A stretch of 64,000 bases of DNA from Betaproteobacteria bacterium HGW-Betaproteobacteria-4 (GCA_002840785.1 PHCH01000001.1:62001-126000); one strand, 5' to 3'; counted from the first letter of the stretch, positions 49,268 to 59,409 are shown. The notes: generated by a model from the sequence alone, not told the origin. Made by a program: numbers and translations.

Positions 49268-51075
49268 TCAGGCAGCGTTCTTGAACAGCGCCATTTCGAA
49301 CAGCTCGCGCTTGAGTGTGAATTCGCGCGGCAGCTTTTCGCCCATCTTGTCGAACCACTCCTTGTGGCCGGCCAGTTCGGACTTCCAGGCATCGGCATCA
49401 ATGTTGGTCAGACCCTCGAACTCGACCTTGGTGATTTCCAGGCCGGTCCAGTCGATGTCTTCGAACTTCGGCATCCAGCCCAGCGCGGTTTCCTTGGCGG
49501 CGACGGTGCCCTTGCAACGCTGGACGATCCACTTCAGGACGCGCATGTTGTCGCCGAAGCCCGGCCACATGAATTCGCCCTTTTCGTTCATGCGGAACCA
49601 GTTCACGCAGAAGATCTTCGGCGCGGCGTCGACGGTCTTGCCCATCTTCAACCAGTGGTTGAAGTAGTCGCCCATGTGGTAGCCGCAGAACGGCAGCATG
49701 GCGAACGGGTCACGGCGGACGACACCCTGCTGGCCGAAGGCGGCAGCAGTCGTTTCGGAGCCGAGGGTAGCAGCCATGTAGACGCCGTAGTTCCAGTTGA
49801 AGGCTTCGTACACCAGCGGCACGGTGGTGGCGCGACGGCCGCCGAAAATGAAGGCGGAAATCGGCACGCCAGCCGGGTCTTCCCAGGCGCTATCGACGGA
49901 CGGGCACTGGCTGGCCGGCGCGGTAAAGCGGGAGTTGGCGTGGGCGGCCTTCTTGCCGGCCTTGCCGTCTTCCGGCGTCCAGTCCTTGCCCTGCCAGTCG
50001 ATCAGGTGATCCGGGGCCTGCTTGGTCAGGCCTTCCCACCACACATCGCCGTCGTCGGTCAGAGCGACGTTGGTGAAGATGATGTTTTCCTTGAGCGTGG
50101 CCAGCGCGTTGTAGTTGGTCTTTTCGCTGGTGCCCGGGGCGACGCCGAAGAAACCGGCTTCCGGGTTGATGGCGTAGAAACGGGTGACGCCGTCCTTGTC
50201 GACGCGCGGCTTGATCCAGGCGATGTCGTCGCCGATGGTGGTGATCTTCCAGCCGTCGAGGGTCTTCGGCGGGATCAGCATGGCGAAGTTGGTCTTGCCG
50301 CAGCTTCCGGCGATTCGACGCCGAGGATGAGCATGTGTTCGGCCAGCCAGCCCTGATCACGCGCCATGTTCGAGGCGATGCGCAGCGCGAAGCACTTCTT
50401 GCCGAGCAGGGCGTTGCCGCCGTAGCCGGAACCGTAGGACCAGATTTCGCGGGTTTCGGGGTAGTGAACGATGTACTTGACGGTCGGATTGCACGGCCAC
50501 TTGGCATCCTGCTGGCCCGGCTCGAGCGGCGCACCGACGGTGTGGATGCAGGGGACGAACTCGCCATCGCTGCCGAGCACGTTGAAGACGGCCTTGCCCA
50601 TGCGGGTCATCGTCTTCATGTTGGTGACGACGTAGGCCGAGTCGGTGATCTCGAAACCGATATGGGCGATCGGCGAACCAAGCGGACCCATGCTGAACGG
50701 GATCACATACATGGTGCGACCCTTCATGCAGCCCTTGAAGATACCGTTCAGCTTTTCGCGCATGACGGCAGGCTCTTCCCAATTGTTGGTCGGGCCGGCG
50801 TCTTCCTTCTTGGCGGAGCAGATGTAGGTGCGGTCTTCGACGCGAGCGACGTCGGATGGATCGGAGAAGGCCAGGTAGGAATTCGGGCGCTTGGCTTCGT
50901 TGAGCTTGATCAGGGTGCCGGCCTCTACCATTTCGGCACACAGGCGGTCATACTCTTCTTGCGAGCCGTCACACCAGTGGATGCGGTCGGGTTGGGTCAG
51001 GGCGGCGATTTCGGCGACCCATTTCTTCAGGCCTTCGTGTTTAACGTAATCGGGCGCGTTCAGCGGTGCGGTCAT
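49268..51075 (-). pseudogene. pckG: GTP-type phosphoenolpyruvate carboxykinase, frame broken at the P-loop
   Basis: The two halves of one PEPCK gene lie in different frames. The N-terminal part (51075 to about 50300) encodes [38 protein letters not shown] and [22 protein letters not shown] through ILGVESPE. The C-terminal part (about 50300 to 49268) encodes [29 protein letters not shown] and the remaining about 330 residues. Between ESPE and CGKTNF the family has about 10-13 residues (KTYVAAAFPS-like, the start of the kinase-1a loop) that are missing, and the frame shifts. Oxaloacetate-PEP conversion would be lost, unless this is a sequencing error. The terminator and RBS are intact. Start MTAPLNAP at 51075. 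Confidence 0.85.
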
Positions 51076-51319
51076 GGCGATGTCTCTCTCCAAGTTACTG
51101 AAATAGATGAACTGTTCGCCAGTCGCCGGGAGCTGCCACCGAGACTTCGAGCGGCGAGGGGCCGTCGGCTGGGAAGCCCGTAATTATGCATCAACTCAGG
51201 GTAAACATCTACTTGACTTATCGGGTCTAAGTGATTTCCACGGGTGAAAGCGCTGACGTTGCATGGTATTATGTTCCGCGATTCGAAAATGCGTTTCACA
51301 ATACAAAATGGAGACAAAC

Positions 51320-53599
51320 ATGGATTCCCGTCAATTACGTGAAGCAGCGCTCTACTATCACCGCGAGCCCAAGCCGGGCAAGATTGCGGTTACCCCGATC
51401 AAACAGCTGACCAATCAGTACGACCTGTCGCTGGCCTACTCGCCTGGCGTCGCCTTCGCCTGCGAGGAAATTGTCGCCGATCCGCGCGAAGCCAGTACGC
51501 TGACCTCCCGCGCCAATCTGGTCGGCGTCATCACCAATGGCACGGCCGTTCTCGGCCTTGGCGCCATCGGCCCGCTGGCTGCCAAGCCGGTCATGGAAGG
51601 CAAGGGCGTCCTGTTCAAGAAATTCGCCAACATCGATGTCTTCGATATCGAAATCGAAGAGCGCGACCCGGACAAGCTGATCGATACCATTGCTTCGCTG
51701 GAGCCGACATTCGGCGGCATCAACCTCGAAGACATCAAGGCGCCGGAGTGCTTCTATATCGAAAAGAAGCTGCGCGAACGCATGAAGATTCCAGTCTTCC
51801 ATGACGACCAGCATGGCACGGCCATTGTCGTCGGTGCCGCCATCCTCAATGGCCTGCACCTGATCGGCAAGGATCTCACCAAGGTCAAGATCGTCACTTC
51901 CGGCGCTGGCGCCGCGGCGCTGGCCTGCCTCGATCTGCTGGTCATGCTCGGCGCCCCGCCCAGCAACATCTGGGTGACTGACATCAAGGGCCTGGTTTAT
52001 GAAGGCCGCGTCGAAGAGATGGACGAAATCAAGGCGCGCTACGCCAAGGTGACCGATGCCCGGACGCTCGGCGAAGTGATCGCCGACGCCGATGTCTTCC
52101 TCGGCCTGTCGGCCGGCGGCGTCCTGAAGCCGGAGATGGTCGCCAAGATGGCGGCCAATCCGCTGATCATGGCGCTGGCCAACCCGACGCCGGAAATCAC
52201 TCCGGAACTGGTCAAGAGCGTCCGCAATGACGCGATTATCTGCACCGGCCGCTCGGACTATCCGAACCAGGTCAATAACGTGCTGTGTTTCCCCTTCATT
52301 TTCCGTGGCGCCCTTGATGTCGGGGCAACGACAATTACCGAGGAAATGAAGATGGCTGCCGTCAAGGCCATCGCCGAACTGGCCCGCGCCGAACAGTCGG
52401 AAGTCGCCGCCCGGGCCTATGGTGAAAAGGTCGCCAGCTTCGGCCCCGAGTACCTGATCCCGAATCCGTTCGATCCGCGCCTGATCGTCAAGATTGCCCC
52501 GGCGGTGGCCAGGGCGGGTATGGATTCAGGTGTCGCGACGCGGCCGATCAAGGATTGGGACGCCTACCTCCAGGGCCTGAACGAATTCGTTTACCACTCC
52601 GGCATGATCATGAAGCCGGTCTTCTCGCAGGCCAAGATGGCACCCAAGCGCATTGTCTTTGCCGAGGGTGAGGATGAGCGGGTGTTGCGTGCCATCCAGG
52701 TGATTCGCGATGAAGGGATCGCCAAGCCCATCCTGATCGGGCGGACCAGCGAAATCAATCGGCAGATCGAAGCCGCCGGTCTGCGTATCCGCCAGGGTGA
52801 CGATTTCGAGGTTATTCATGCCGACAACTGTGCCTTCTTCGATGCACACTTCGACGAGTTCTCGGCGACCTATCACAGCTTGATGGAACGCAAGGGCGTG
52901 TCGCCCGATTACGCCCGCCGCGAAGTGCGTCGTCGCGCCACGCTGTACGGTGCGCTGATGGTCCGCCTGGGCTACGCCGACGGCCTTATTTGCGGCACCT
53001 TCGGTCGCCATGAAACGCATCGCGACTATGTCGAGAGTGTCATCGGCAAACAGGCTGGCCTGGATCGTTGTTATGCCATGAACCTGCTGATGTTGCCCGG
53101 CCGCACGGTGTTCATCGGTGACACCTACGTCAATTACGATCCAACAGCCGAGCAACTGGCCGACATGACGCTGCTTGCCGCGCAGGAAATCCGCAATTTC
53201 GGTATCCAGCCCAAGGTGGCGCTGCTCTCGCATTCGACCTTCGGCACCGAAGACACGCCGACCTCGCTGAAAATGCGCGAGGTGCTGGCCATCCTCAATC
53301 AGCGGGCGCCGGAGCTTGAAGTCGAAGGTGAAATGCACGGTGACGCAGCACTGGATGAACGCATTCGCCAAAGCGCCTTCCCGAATTCGCGCCTCAAGGG
53401 CCAGGCCAACCTGTTGGTCATGCCGACGCTGGACGCCGCCAATATCTCGTTCAATCTGCTCAAAGTGGCGGCTGGCGACAATTTGACCATCGGCCCCATC
53501 CTGCTCGGTGCGGCCAAGCCGGTCAATATTTTGACGCCGACGGCGACCGTGCGGCGTATCGTCAACATGACGGCGCTGACAGTGGTCGATGCGGTCTAG
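51320..53599 (+). CDS. maeB: NADP-dependent malic enzyme with phosphotransacetylase-like domain
   Basis: A 759-residue bifunctional-type malic enzyme (MaeB). The N-terminal malic domain shows [45 protein letters not shown] and the NADP fold [14 protein letters not shown]; the C-terminal domain (about 430-759) is phosphotransacetylase-like ([26 protein letters not shown]), usually regulatory. It oxidatively decarboxylates malate to pyruvate. GGAG lies six bases before the ATG at 51320. It is divergent from pckG, together the C4-C3 node of central metabolism. Confidence 0.93.
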   Translation: MDSRQLREAALYYHREPKPGKIAVTPIKQLTNQYDLSLAYSPGVAFACEEIVADPREASTLTSRANLVGVITNGTAVLGLGAIGPLAAKPVMEGKGVLFKKFANIDVFDIEIEERDPDKLIDTIASLEPTFGGINLEDIKAPECFYIEKKLRERMKIPVFHDDQHGTAIVVGAAILNGLHLIGKDLTKVKIVTSGAGAAALACLDLLVMLGAPPSNIWVTDIKGLVYEGRVEEMDEIKARYAKVTDARTLGEVIADADVFLGLSAGGVLKPEMVAKMAANPLIMALANPTPEITPELVKSVRNDAIICTGRSDYPNQVNNVLCFPFIFRGALDVGATTITEEMKMAAVKAIAELARAEQSEVAARAYGEKVASFGPEYLIPNPFDPRLIVKIAPAVARAGMDSGVATRPIKDWDAYLQGLNEFVYHSGMIMKPVFSQAKMAPKRIVFAEGEDERVLRAIQVIRDEGIAKPILIGRTSEINRQIEAAGLRIRQGDDFEVIHADNCAFFDAHFDEFSATYHSLMERKGVSPDYARREVRRRATLYGALMVRLGYADGLICGTFGRHETHRDYVESVIGKQAGLDRCYAMNLLMLPGRTVFIGDTYVNYDPTAEQLADMTLLAAQEIRNFGIQPKVALLSHSTFGTEDTPTSLKMREVLAILNQRAPELEVEGEMHGDAALDERIRQSAFPNSRLKGQANLLVMPTLDAANISFNLLKVAAGDNLTIGPILLGAAKPVNILTPTATVRRIVNMTALTVVDAV

Positions 53600-53702
53600 T
53601 TTTTTCTTTAAGTTGTTGTTGTATCTATATATTTCAATTGATATTTCATGGTCTCCTGCTAAACTGGGGTAACATTTGCCGGATATTGGCAGGAGATTGT
53701 GA

Positions 53703-54770
53703 ATGAAGCGTAAATTGAAGGCCGCCTTGTTGGCCGTCGCCTTGCTGGGCTTTGGTGTCCAGACGCCTCTGTCGGCGGCTTCGGCCAAGCAGGCAGAGCC
53801 GTCGGCGAGCAAAAAAAGTCAGGTCAAGGCAAGCAACAAGAAGCCTGTGCGGAGCACGGTGGCGAGTGGAAAATCGTCCCGGTCCGTGGCCGGAAAGGCG
53901 CAGCGGAACAAAACGGCCTCAGCCGGCGTGGCAAAGAAGGCGCACGTTGCCCGTCAATCGTCGAAAAAGCTGGCTCGCCATGCCGCCTTGACCGATATGG
54001 ACCCAGGGCGTTTGGCGCTCTACTCCGCTTCGGTTCTGGTGATTGATCAAAGTAACGGTCATGTGATGGTTGAAAAGCAACCGGACATGGTCGTCCCCAT
54101 CGCCTCGATTTCCAAGCTCATGACGGCGATGGTGGTGCTCGATGCCAGGCTCGATCTGCAGGAAGTCATCGCCATTGGCGACGAAGACGTAGACGGCCTG
54201 AAAGGCACGCGTTCCCGTTTGCCGGTGGGGACGACGATGACGCGTGAAGCGGCAATGTTGCTTGCCCTCATGTCGTCCGAGAACCGCGCCGCCCATGCGC
54301 TGGGTCGGCACTATCCGGGCGGTATGCCGGCCTTCGTCCAGGCCATGAACCGGAAGGCCCAGGCCTTGGGCATGTACAACAGCCGTTTCGAGGAGCCGAC
54401 CGGCTTGTCGAGCAACAATGTGTCGACGGCGCACGATCTGGCACGCATGGTGGCCGCCGCCGCGCGCTATCCGGAGATCCGCCATTTCTCGACGACGGCG
54501 GAAGCGAAGATCGAATTGAAAGGGCGCATCCGCGAGTTTCGCAATACCAATGCCCTGGTACGTAACGACAACTGGGAAATCGGTGTTTCCAAGACCGGTT
54601 ACATCTCCGAAGCGGGTCGTTGCCTGGTCATGCAAGCCAGGGTCGCCGACAAGCCGGTTGTCATCGTATTGCTCGACTCGCAGGGCAAGATGACGCGGGT
54701 TGGCGATGCCAACCGGATCAAGCGCTGGATGGAAAGCGCCAGCCTGGCGGCGGAGCGTAGCCCGGCGTAA
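53703..54770 (+). CDS. pbpG: D-alanyl-D-alanine endopeptidase (PBP7/PbpG type)
   Basis: A 355-residue periplasmic serine peptidase that trims peptidoglycan cross-links. After the signal peptide (to about 26) comes a Lys/Ser-rich basic linker (about 30-95), longer than in E. coli PbpG. Catalytic motifs are SISKLM (SxxK), SSEN (SxN) and SKTGYISEAG (KTG). GCAGGAGA precedes the ATG at 53703. A perfect bidirectional terminator follows at 54794. It is monocistronic. DacA is an alternative name, but the short length without the C-terminal amphipathic anchor favours PbpG. Confidence 0.88.
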   Translation: MKRKLKAALLAVALLGFGVQTPLSAASAKQAEPSASKKSQVKASNKKPVRSTVASGKSSRSVAGKAQRNKTASAGVAKKAHVARQSSKKLARHAALTDMDPGRLALYSASVLVIDQSNGHVMVEKQPDMVVPIASISKLMTAMVVLDARLDLQEVIAIGDEDVDGLKGTRSRLPVGTTMTREAAMLLALMSSENRAAHALGRHYPGGMPAFVQAMNRKAQALGMYNSRFEEPTGLSSNNVSTAHDLARMVAAAARYPEIRHFSTTAEAKIELKGRIREFRNTNALVRNDNWEIGVSKTGYISEAGRCLVMQARVADKPVVIVLLDSQGKMTRVGDANRIKRWMESASLAAERSPA

Positions 54771-54793
54771 TTTGCCTGAACCCGCTTACCCAA

Positions 54794-54816
54794 AAAGGCC
54801 GCCGTGTGCGGCCTTT
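54794..54816. terminator. Bidirectional terminator between pbpG and the iclR-type gene
   Basis: AAAGGCCGC and GCGGCCTTT form a perfect 9-bp stem around CGTGT, with A- and T-rich flanks on both sides; it serves the two converging genes. Confidence 0.85.
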
Positions 54817-55603
54817 ACTTTTTGGGGCCGGTGTAACCGAGGGTTTTCGAGACGGCGTCGGCGGTCTGCTTGACCTGGCGCGCCCAGTCGGGGTCGTGGC
54901 GGTCGGCCGGGGCGGAAACCGAGAGGGCGGCGACGACATTGCCTTCATCGTCGTGGATGGGGGCGGCGACGCACTTGAGGCCGAGTTCGGCTTCTTCGTC
55001 GTCGTAGGCGATGCCGTGACGACGCACCTTGTCGAGTTCCTTTTCCAGCGCAACCAGGCTGGTCAGCGAATGCGGCGTCTTGCCGGGCAGGCCGGTGCGC
55101 TTGGCGTAGTCGCGCACGTTCTGGGCGCTTTCGGCGGCGAGGAAGAGCTTGCCGAGCGAGGTCAGGTGGAGCGGGGCGCGGCCACCGACGAGATAGACGA
55201 CGCGGACCAGCGAACGGCCCGACGAGGTGCGCTCAAGGTAGACGATTTCGTCTTCGTGGCGGGCGCCGAGATTGATCGCTTCGCCGATTTTCTCGTGCAG
55301 TTCCTGCATGAAGGGCAGGGCGACTTCGCGCATGTTGATGCGGGATTTGACGATGCCGCCGAGTTCAAGCAGGCGGATGCCGAGACGGTAGCTGCCGGCA
55401 TCGTCGCGTTCGACGAAGCGGGCGGCGCTCATGGCGGCCAGGATGCGGTGTGCTGTCGAGGGATGGAGTTCGGTCGTCTGGGCCAGTTGCTTGAGACTTG
55501 CCGAATCGGAGGACGCGGCGAGAGCATCGAGCAGCGACATCATGCGCTCGATGACCTGGATGGTGCCGGGCGCTTTGGCCGGACCGCTGGCAGCTTCAGA
55601 CAA
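54815..55603 (-). CDS. IclR-family regulator of the adjacent lactate operon
   Basis: A 262-residue regulator with an N-terminal winged helix (TIQVIERMMSLLDALA, SLKQLAQTTELHPSTAHRILAAMSAARFVERDD) and the IclR effector domain (GRSLVRVVYLVGGRAPLHLTSLGKLFLA, CVAAPIHDDEGNVVAALSVSAP). It is divergent from the lutA-like gene with only 23 bp between start codons, suspiciously little for two promoters. It probably represses or activates the lut operon in response to lactate or a related acid. Confidence 0.88.
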   Translation of the reverse strand: MSEAASGPAKAPGTIQVIERMMSLLDALAASSDSASLKQLAQTTELHPSTAHRILAAMSAARFVERDDAGSYRLGIRLLELGGIVKSRINMREVALPFMQELHEKIGEAINLGARHEDEIVYLERTSSGRSLVRVVYLVGGRAPLHLTSLGKLFLAAESAQNVRDYAKRTGLPGKTPHSLTSLVALEKELDKVRRHGIAYDDEEAELGLKCVAAPIHDDEGNVVAALSVSAPADRHDPDWARQVKQTADAVSKTLGYTGPKK

Positions 55604-55626
55604 CTGGATTCCTTTATTGGTGTGCT

Positions 55627-56310
55627 TTGAGTAGCATTGGCGCCACTTCTCTGCTCGAAGCGACGGGGGGCGAGGTGGTCGTGCCGGAAGGCCAGACTTG
55701 CTGCGGTCAACCGGCCTGGAGTGCGGGAAATCGACCGCTTGCTGTCGACCTGGCGAAGAAGGCGATTGCCGAGCTGGAGGGCTACGATCATGTGGTCATC
55801 CCGTCCGGTTCGTGCGCCGACCAGATCCGCAATGTCTATCCGCAGCTGCTGGCCGATGATCCGCACTGGGCGCCGAGGGCGCGGGCGCTGGCCGGGCGCA
55901 GCCATGAGCTGACGAGCTTTCTGGTCGATGTCGCCAGGATGGAATCGGCCGCGCCCGAGTTCGCCGGCAGCGTCACCTACCACGATTCCTGCAAGGGCCT
56001 GCGCGGCCTCGGCATCAAGCGCCAGCCGCGCGAGTTGCTGGCCAAGGTGCGTGGCCTGAGCCTCGAGGAAATGGCCGATTGTGAGGAATGCTGCGGTTTT
56101 GGTGGCGCCTTTTCGGTGAAATTCGGCGCGGTGTCGACGCAGATTGTCGACCGCAAGTGCGAGGCGATTGCGGCGGTTGGGGCCGATGCGGTGGTCGGTG
56201 GCGACCTCGGTTGCCTGATCAACATCGAAGGCCGTTTGCGCCGGCGCGGCGACGAGACGACGCGCGTTCTGCACATCGCCGAAGTGCTGGCCGGCGGGGA
56301 CGATTGCTGA
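55627..56310 (+). CDS. lutA: LutA-like (Fe-S)-binding CCG-domain protein, N-terminus missing
   Basis: A 227-residue subunit of the LutABC lactate-oxidising complex, with two CCG domains (QTCCGQPAW near residue 25 and CEECCGFGGAF near 155) that ligate iron-sulfur clusters or bind quinone-like partners. Normal LutA begins about 20 residues earlier with a beta-strand like MRVALFVTCL; here the only start is TTG at 55627 without an RBS, directly in the first helix. Either the 5' end plus promoter has been deleted or the sequence is incomplete. lutB follows with ATGA overlap. Confidence 0.8.
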   Translation: MSSIGATSLLEATGGEVVVPEGQTCCGQPAWSAGNRPLAVDLAKKAIAELEGYDHVVIPSGSCADQIRNVYPQLLADDPHWAPRARALAGRSHELTSFLVDVARMESAAPEFAGSVTYHDSCKGLRGLGIKRQPRELLAKVRGLSLEEMADCEECCGFGGAFSVKFGAVSTQIVDRKCEAIAAVGADAVVGGDLGCLINIEGRLRRRGDETTRVLHIAEVLAGGDDC

Positions 56311-57752
56311 TGACGGCAGCCGGTCGTTCGCATGCCATGCATTTCCACGCCCGGGCCGGGGAAAAGGTGCGGAATGCGGTGCTGCAACGCGCCCTGCAGA
56401 AGGCCAAGCCCTTGTTTGTCGGCAAGCGGGCCAAGGGCATCGCTTCGCTGGCCGAGGATGGCCTCGATTTCGAAATGCTACGGTCAACCGGAAAAAACAT
56501 CAGAAATCGAAATCTGGCTGACCTCGATGTCTGGCTCGATATCTTCGAGGAACGGGCCACGGCGACCGGCGCCGAAGTCCTCTGGGCGCGCGACGGCGCC
56601 GAAGTCAGCCGGCTGGTCGTCGACATCGCCCGCCGCCATGGCGTGAGCAAGGCGGTCAAGTCGAAGTCCATGCTTTCCGAGGAAGCGCAGCTCAACGAGG
56701 CGCTGGCCGCCGCCGGCATCCGTCCGGTCGAAACCGATCTCGGCGAATACATCGTGCAACTGGCTGGCGAAACGCCGTCGCACATCATCGCGCCGGCCGT
56801 GCATAAAACCATCGGTGAGGTCGAAGCGCTGTTCGCCAAAGAGCATGGGCGGCCGCCCGAAACGCGGACCTCGGCGGATATTCCGGCGATGGCGCAAGAG
56901 GCCCGCGCCGTTCTGCGCGAGCATTTCCTGAGCGCCGAAATGGGCATCTCGGGCGCCAATTTCCTCATCGCCGAGACCGGCAGCGCGGCGCTCGTCACCA
57001 ACGAAGGCAACGGCCGCATGGTGACAACGCTGCCGAAAGTGCATGTCGTCATCACCGGCATCGAGAAAATCGTCCCGACGCTCGAAGATTTCGCGACGCT
57101 CATGCGCCTGCTGCCGCGCTCGGCCACCGGTCAGGCCATCTCCAACTACGTCTCGCTGCTCACCGGCACGAAGCGCGACGGTGACCACGACGGCCCGGAG
57201 AAAACTGTCTTCATCCTCGTCGATAACGGCCGGGCCAACCTGCTCGGCTCCGATTACCAGGACATGCTGCGCTGCATCCGTTGCGGCGCCTGCATGAATC
57301 ACTGCCCGGTCTATTTTTCGCTCGGCGGCCATGCCTACGGCTGGGTCTATCCCGGTCCGATGGGCTCGGTGCTGACGCCGTTATTCACCGGCATCGAGAA
57401 CGCGCTCGACCTGCCGCACGCCTCCACCGGCTGCAACCAGTGCGGCGCCGTTTGCCCGGTCGCCATTCCGCTGCCAACCCTCATGCACCGCCTGCGCGAG
57501 GAGCAGAACGAGCGCGGCCTGCGCCCGTGGTCCGAGCGCCTGGCGCTCAAGACCTGGGCCTGGCTGGCCGGCAAGCCGGTGCTCTATCGCTGGTTCGCCC
57601 GGCGCGTGGCGCGCTATTTGCACTGGCTGGCCGACGGCTCAGGCCGCATCCGCATTTTCGGCCTGGCACCGGAGTGGACCGCAGGACGCGATCTGCCGGT
57701 ATCCTCCGGCAAGACATTTCACGAACTTTACTCAGCAAGAAAGAAAGCCTGA
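56310..57752 (+). CDS. lutB: LutB-like iron-sulfur protein
   Basis: A 480-residue protein of the lactate utilisation complex. The N-terminal LUD domain (about 60-300) shows GISGANFLIAETGSAALVTNEGNGRM; the 2x4Fe-4S ferredoxin part has CIRCGACMNHCPVY and CNQCGAVCPVAIPL; the C-terminal tail is DUF3390-like (LRPWSERLALKTWAWLAGKP). Together with LutA and LutC it oxidises L-lactate to pyruvate. A copy of the dispersed CGGTCAACCGG repeat is embedded at 56481 (residues about 58-68, RSTGKNIRNRN) without breaking the frame. Confidence 0.9.
   Translation: MTAAGRSHAMHFHARAGEKVRNAVLQRALQKAKPLFVGKRAKGIASLAEDGLDFEMLRSTGKNIRNRNLADLDVWLDIFEERATATGAEVLWARDGAEVSRLVVDIARRHGVSKAVKSKSMLSEEAQLNEALAAAGIRPVETDLGEYIVQLAGETPSHIIAPAVHKTIGEVEALFAKEHGRPPETRTSADIPAMAQEARAVLREHFLSAEMGISGANFLIAETGSAALVTNEGNGRMVTTLPKVHVVITGIEKIVPTLEDFATLMRLLPRSATGQAISNYVSLLTGTKRDGDHDGPEKTVFILVDNGRANLLGSDYQDMLRCIRCGACMNHCPVYFSLGGHAYGWVYPGPMGSVLTPLFTGIENALDLPHASTGCNQCGAVCPVAIPLPTLMHRLREEQNERGLRPWSERLALKTWAWLAGKPVLYRWFARRVARYLHWLADGSGRIRIFGLAPEWTAGRDLPVSSGKTFHELYSARKKA
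56481..56513 (+). repeat. Dispersed CGGTCAACCGG + A-rich tail repeat, copy 2
   Basis: The core at 56481-56491 is followed by AAAAAACATCAGAAATCG, closely similar to the tails of the copies at 1302 (minus) and 60906 (minus). It lies inside lutB, in frame. Confidence 0.5.
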
Positions 57753-57754
57753 AC

Positions 57755-58453
57755 ATGGAATTTGCTCCCGAAGGCCCGAAAGCCATCCCCTTGTGGATCA
57801 ACGGTCATGCCTATTTGACCGTGACCGACGCTTTTTTCGACGTGACCAACCCGGCCACCGGCGAGGCCGTTCGCCGCGTCCCGTTGTGCGGGGCGAGTGA
57901 GGCGGCCGAAGCCGTCGGCGCGGCGCAAGTGGCCCAGTCCGCCTGGGCGATGATGGGCATGCCGGCGCGGCGAGTCTGCCTGGCCAGCCTGGGCGACGCG
58001 CTCGACAACTACAGCGGGCACTTCGCCAAACTGCTCATGCAGGATTGCGGCTTCGACGAAGCGCGGGCCAGCGCCGAAGTCGCCGCCGCGGTTGCCGCGC
58101 TGCATGACTCCGCCGTCGGCCAGACCGGCGTTTTTGCCCTGGTTCTCGATGCCTCGCGGCCGCTCGCCGGCCTGGCCGAAGCCATCGCCCCGGCCCTCAT
58201 GGCCGGCGCCACGGTCGTCGTCAAGCCCAGCCCGAAGGCGCCCTCGGCCGCCTACGCCCTGTGCGAACTGTCCGCCCGCAGCGAGTGGCCGGCCGGCGTG
58301 CTCAACCTCATGCAGGGCGACACGGCGGCCATCGAAGGCTTGTGTGCGGCCGGCGTCGACCGGCTGGTGTATAGCGGCCAGCCGGCACTTGGCGTCCAGG
58401 TCGGCGCCATCGCCGAAACGGCCGGCATCCCGTTCGAGATGAAAGCCGCCTGA
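57755..58453 (+). CDS. Aldehyde-dehydrogenase-like N-terminal half, catalytic Cys absent
   Basis: A 232-residue protein matching only the first half of an aldehyde dehydrogenase: WINGHAY, FFDVTNPATGEAVRRVPLC, and the cofactor region ALMAGATVVVKPSPKAPSAAYALCELS. The glutamate and cysteine of the active site lie beyond the point where it stops (a full ALDH has about 480-500 residues). It is coupled to the next gene by TGATG. It could be a truncated remnant or a retained NAD-domain-like subunit; conserved frame, good codon use and tight coupling suggest it is still translated. Confidence 0.7.
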   Translation: MEFAPEGPKAIPLWINGHAYLTVTDAFFDVTNPATGEAVRRVPLCGASEAAEAVGAAQVAQSAWAMMGMPARRVCLASLGDALDNYSGHFAKLLMQDCGFDEARASAEVAAAVAALHDSAVGQTGVFALVLDASRPLAGLAEAIAPALMAGATVVVKPSPKAPSAAYALCELSARSEWPAGVLNLMQGDTAAIEGLCAAGVDRLVYSGQPALGVQVGAIAETAGIPFEMKAA

Positions 58454-59409
58454 TGCTGCGCATCGTCCAGCTCGAAGGCGAATCGCTGATCGCCGAAGTG
58501 CGGCGGCCGGCCTTTGCGCACGACTGGGTCGAGCATGCCAAAACGGCGCCGGCCCAGGTCGTCGAGCGCCTGGCCGGGGCGACGATTGCCATCACCAACA
58601 AGGTGGCCATCGATGCCGCCGCCGTCGCCGCGCTGCCTGATCTCAAGATGATCGCCGTCTCGGCGACCGGCACCAACAACGTCGATCTCGACGCCTGCCG
58701 GGCGCGCGGCATCGTCGTTTCGAACATTCAGGGCTACGCCGTGCACACCGTGCCCGAGCACGTCATGGCCCTGTTGCTCGCCCTCTCGCGCAACCTCGTC
58801 GCCTGGCGCGAAACCCTGCTGGCCGGCGGCTGGCAGCGTTCCGAGCAATTCTGCCTGTTCGATCACCCGATCCGCGACCTGCACGGCGCGACACTCGGCC
58901 TGATCGGCAGCGGCACGCTGGGCAACGGCGTGGCGCGGCTGGCCGAGGCTTTCGGCATGCGCGTGCTGCGCGCCGAGCACAAGGGGGCGACGGTCGTTCG
59001 CCCGGGCTACACGGCGTTCGCCGAAGTCCTCGCCACGGCCGACGCGATCAGCCTGCATTGCCCGCTGACGGCCGAAACGAAAGACCTGATCAGCGAGGCC
59101 GAGTTGCGTGCGATGAAACCGTCGGCCCTGCTTATCAACACGGCGCGTGGCGGCATCGTCAATGAGCCGGCCCTGATCCGCGCCCTCAAGGAAGGCTGGA
59201 TCGCCGGGGCTGGGTTCGACGCCATCACCGCCGAGCCGCCGCCGGCCGATCATCCGATGGTCGATCCCGCCTTGCTCGCCCTGCCCAATTTCCTGCTCAC
59301 GCCGCATGTTGCCTGGTCCAGCCGGCCGGCCATGCAGACGCTGGCCGATCAGCTCATCGACAACATCGAAGCCTTCGTCGCCGGGGCGCCCAAGAACCGC
59401 GTGGCATGA
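58453..59409 (+). CDS. D-2-hydroxyacid dehydrogenase
   Basis: A 318-residue NAD-dependent dehydrogenase of the glycerate/lactate type. The NAD motif LGLIGSGTLGNGVARLAEAFG is followed by catalytic Arg in LINTARGGIVNE, Glu in AGFDAITAEPPP and His in LLTPHVAWSS. In the lut operon it could interconvert D-lactate, glycerate or hydroxypyruvate and their keto acids. ATGA overlap with lutC downstream. Confidence 0.9.
   Translation: MLRIVQLEGESLIAEVRRPAFAHDWVEHAKTAPAQVVERLAGATIAITNKVAIDAAAVAALPDLKMIAVSATGTNNVDLDACRARGIVVSNIQGYAVHTVPEHVMALLLALSRNLVAWRETLLAGGWQRSEQFCLFDHPIRDLHGATLGLIGSGTLGNGVARLAEAFGMRVLRAEHKGATVVRPGYTAFAEVLATADAISLHCPLTAETKDLISEAELRAMKPSALLINTARGGIVNEPALIRALKEGWIAGAGFDAITAEPPPADHPMVDPALLALPNFLLTPHVAWSSRPAMQTLADQLIDNIEAFVAGAPKNRVA

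Noticed and set aside
52526-53812. Long minus-strand frame opposite maeB (428 codons)
   Set aside because: Antisense shadow of the malic enzyme; no motifs and a His/Arg/Asp-rich composition typical of shadows.
54806-55630. Plus-strand frame of 274 codons
   Set aside because: Antisense to the clear IclR-type gene; no recognisable protein features.
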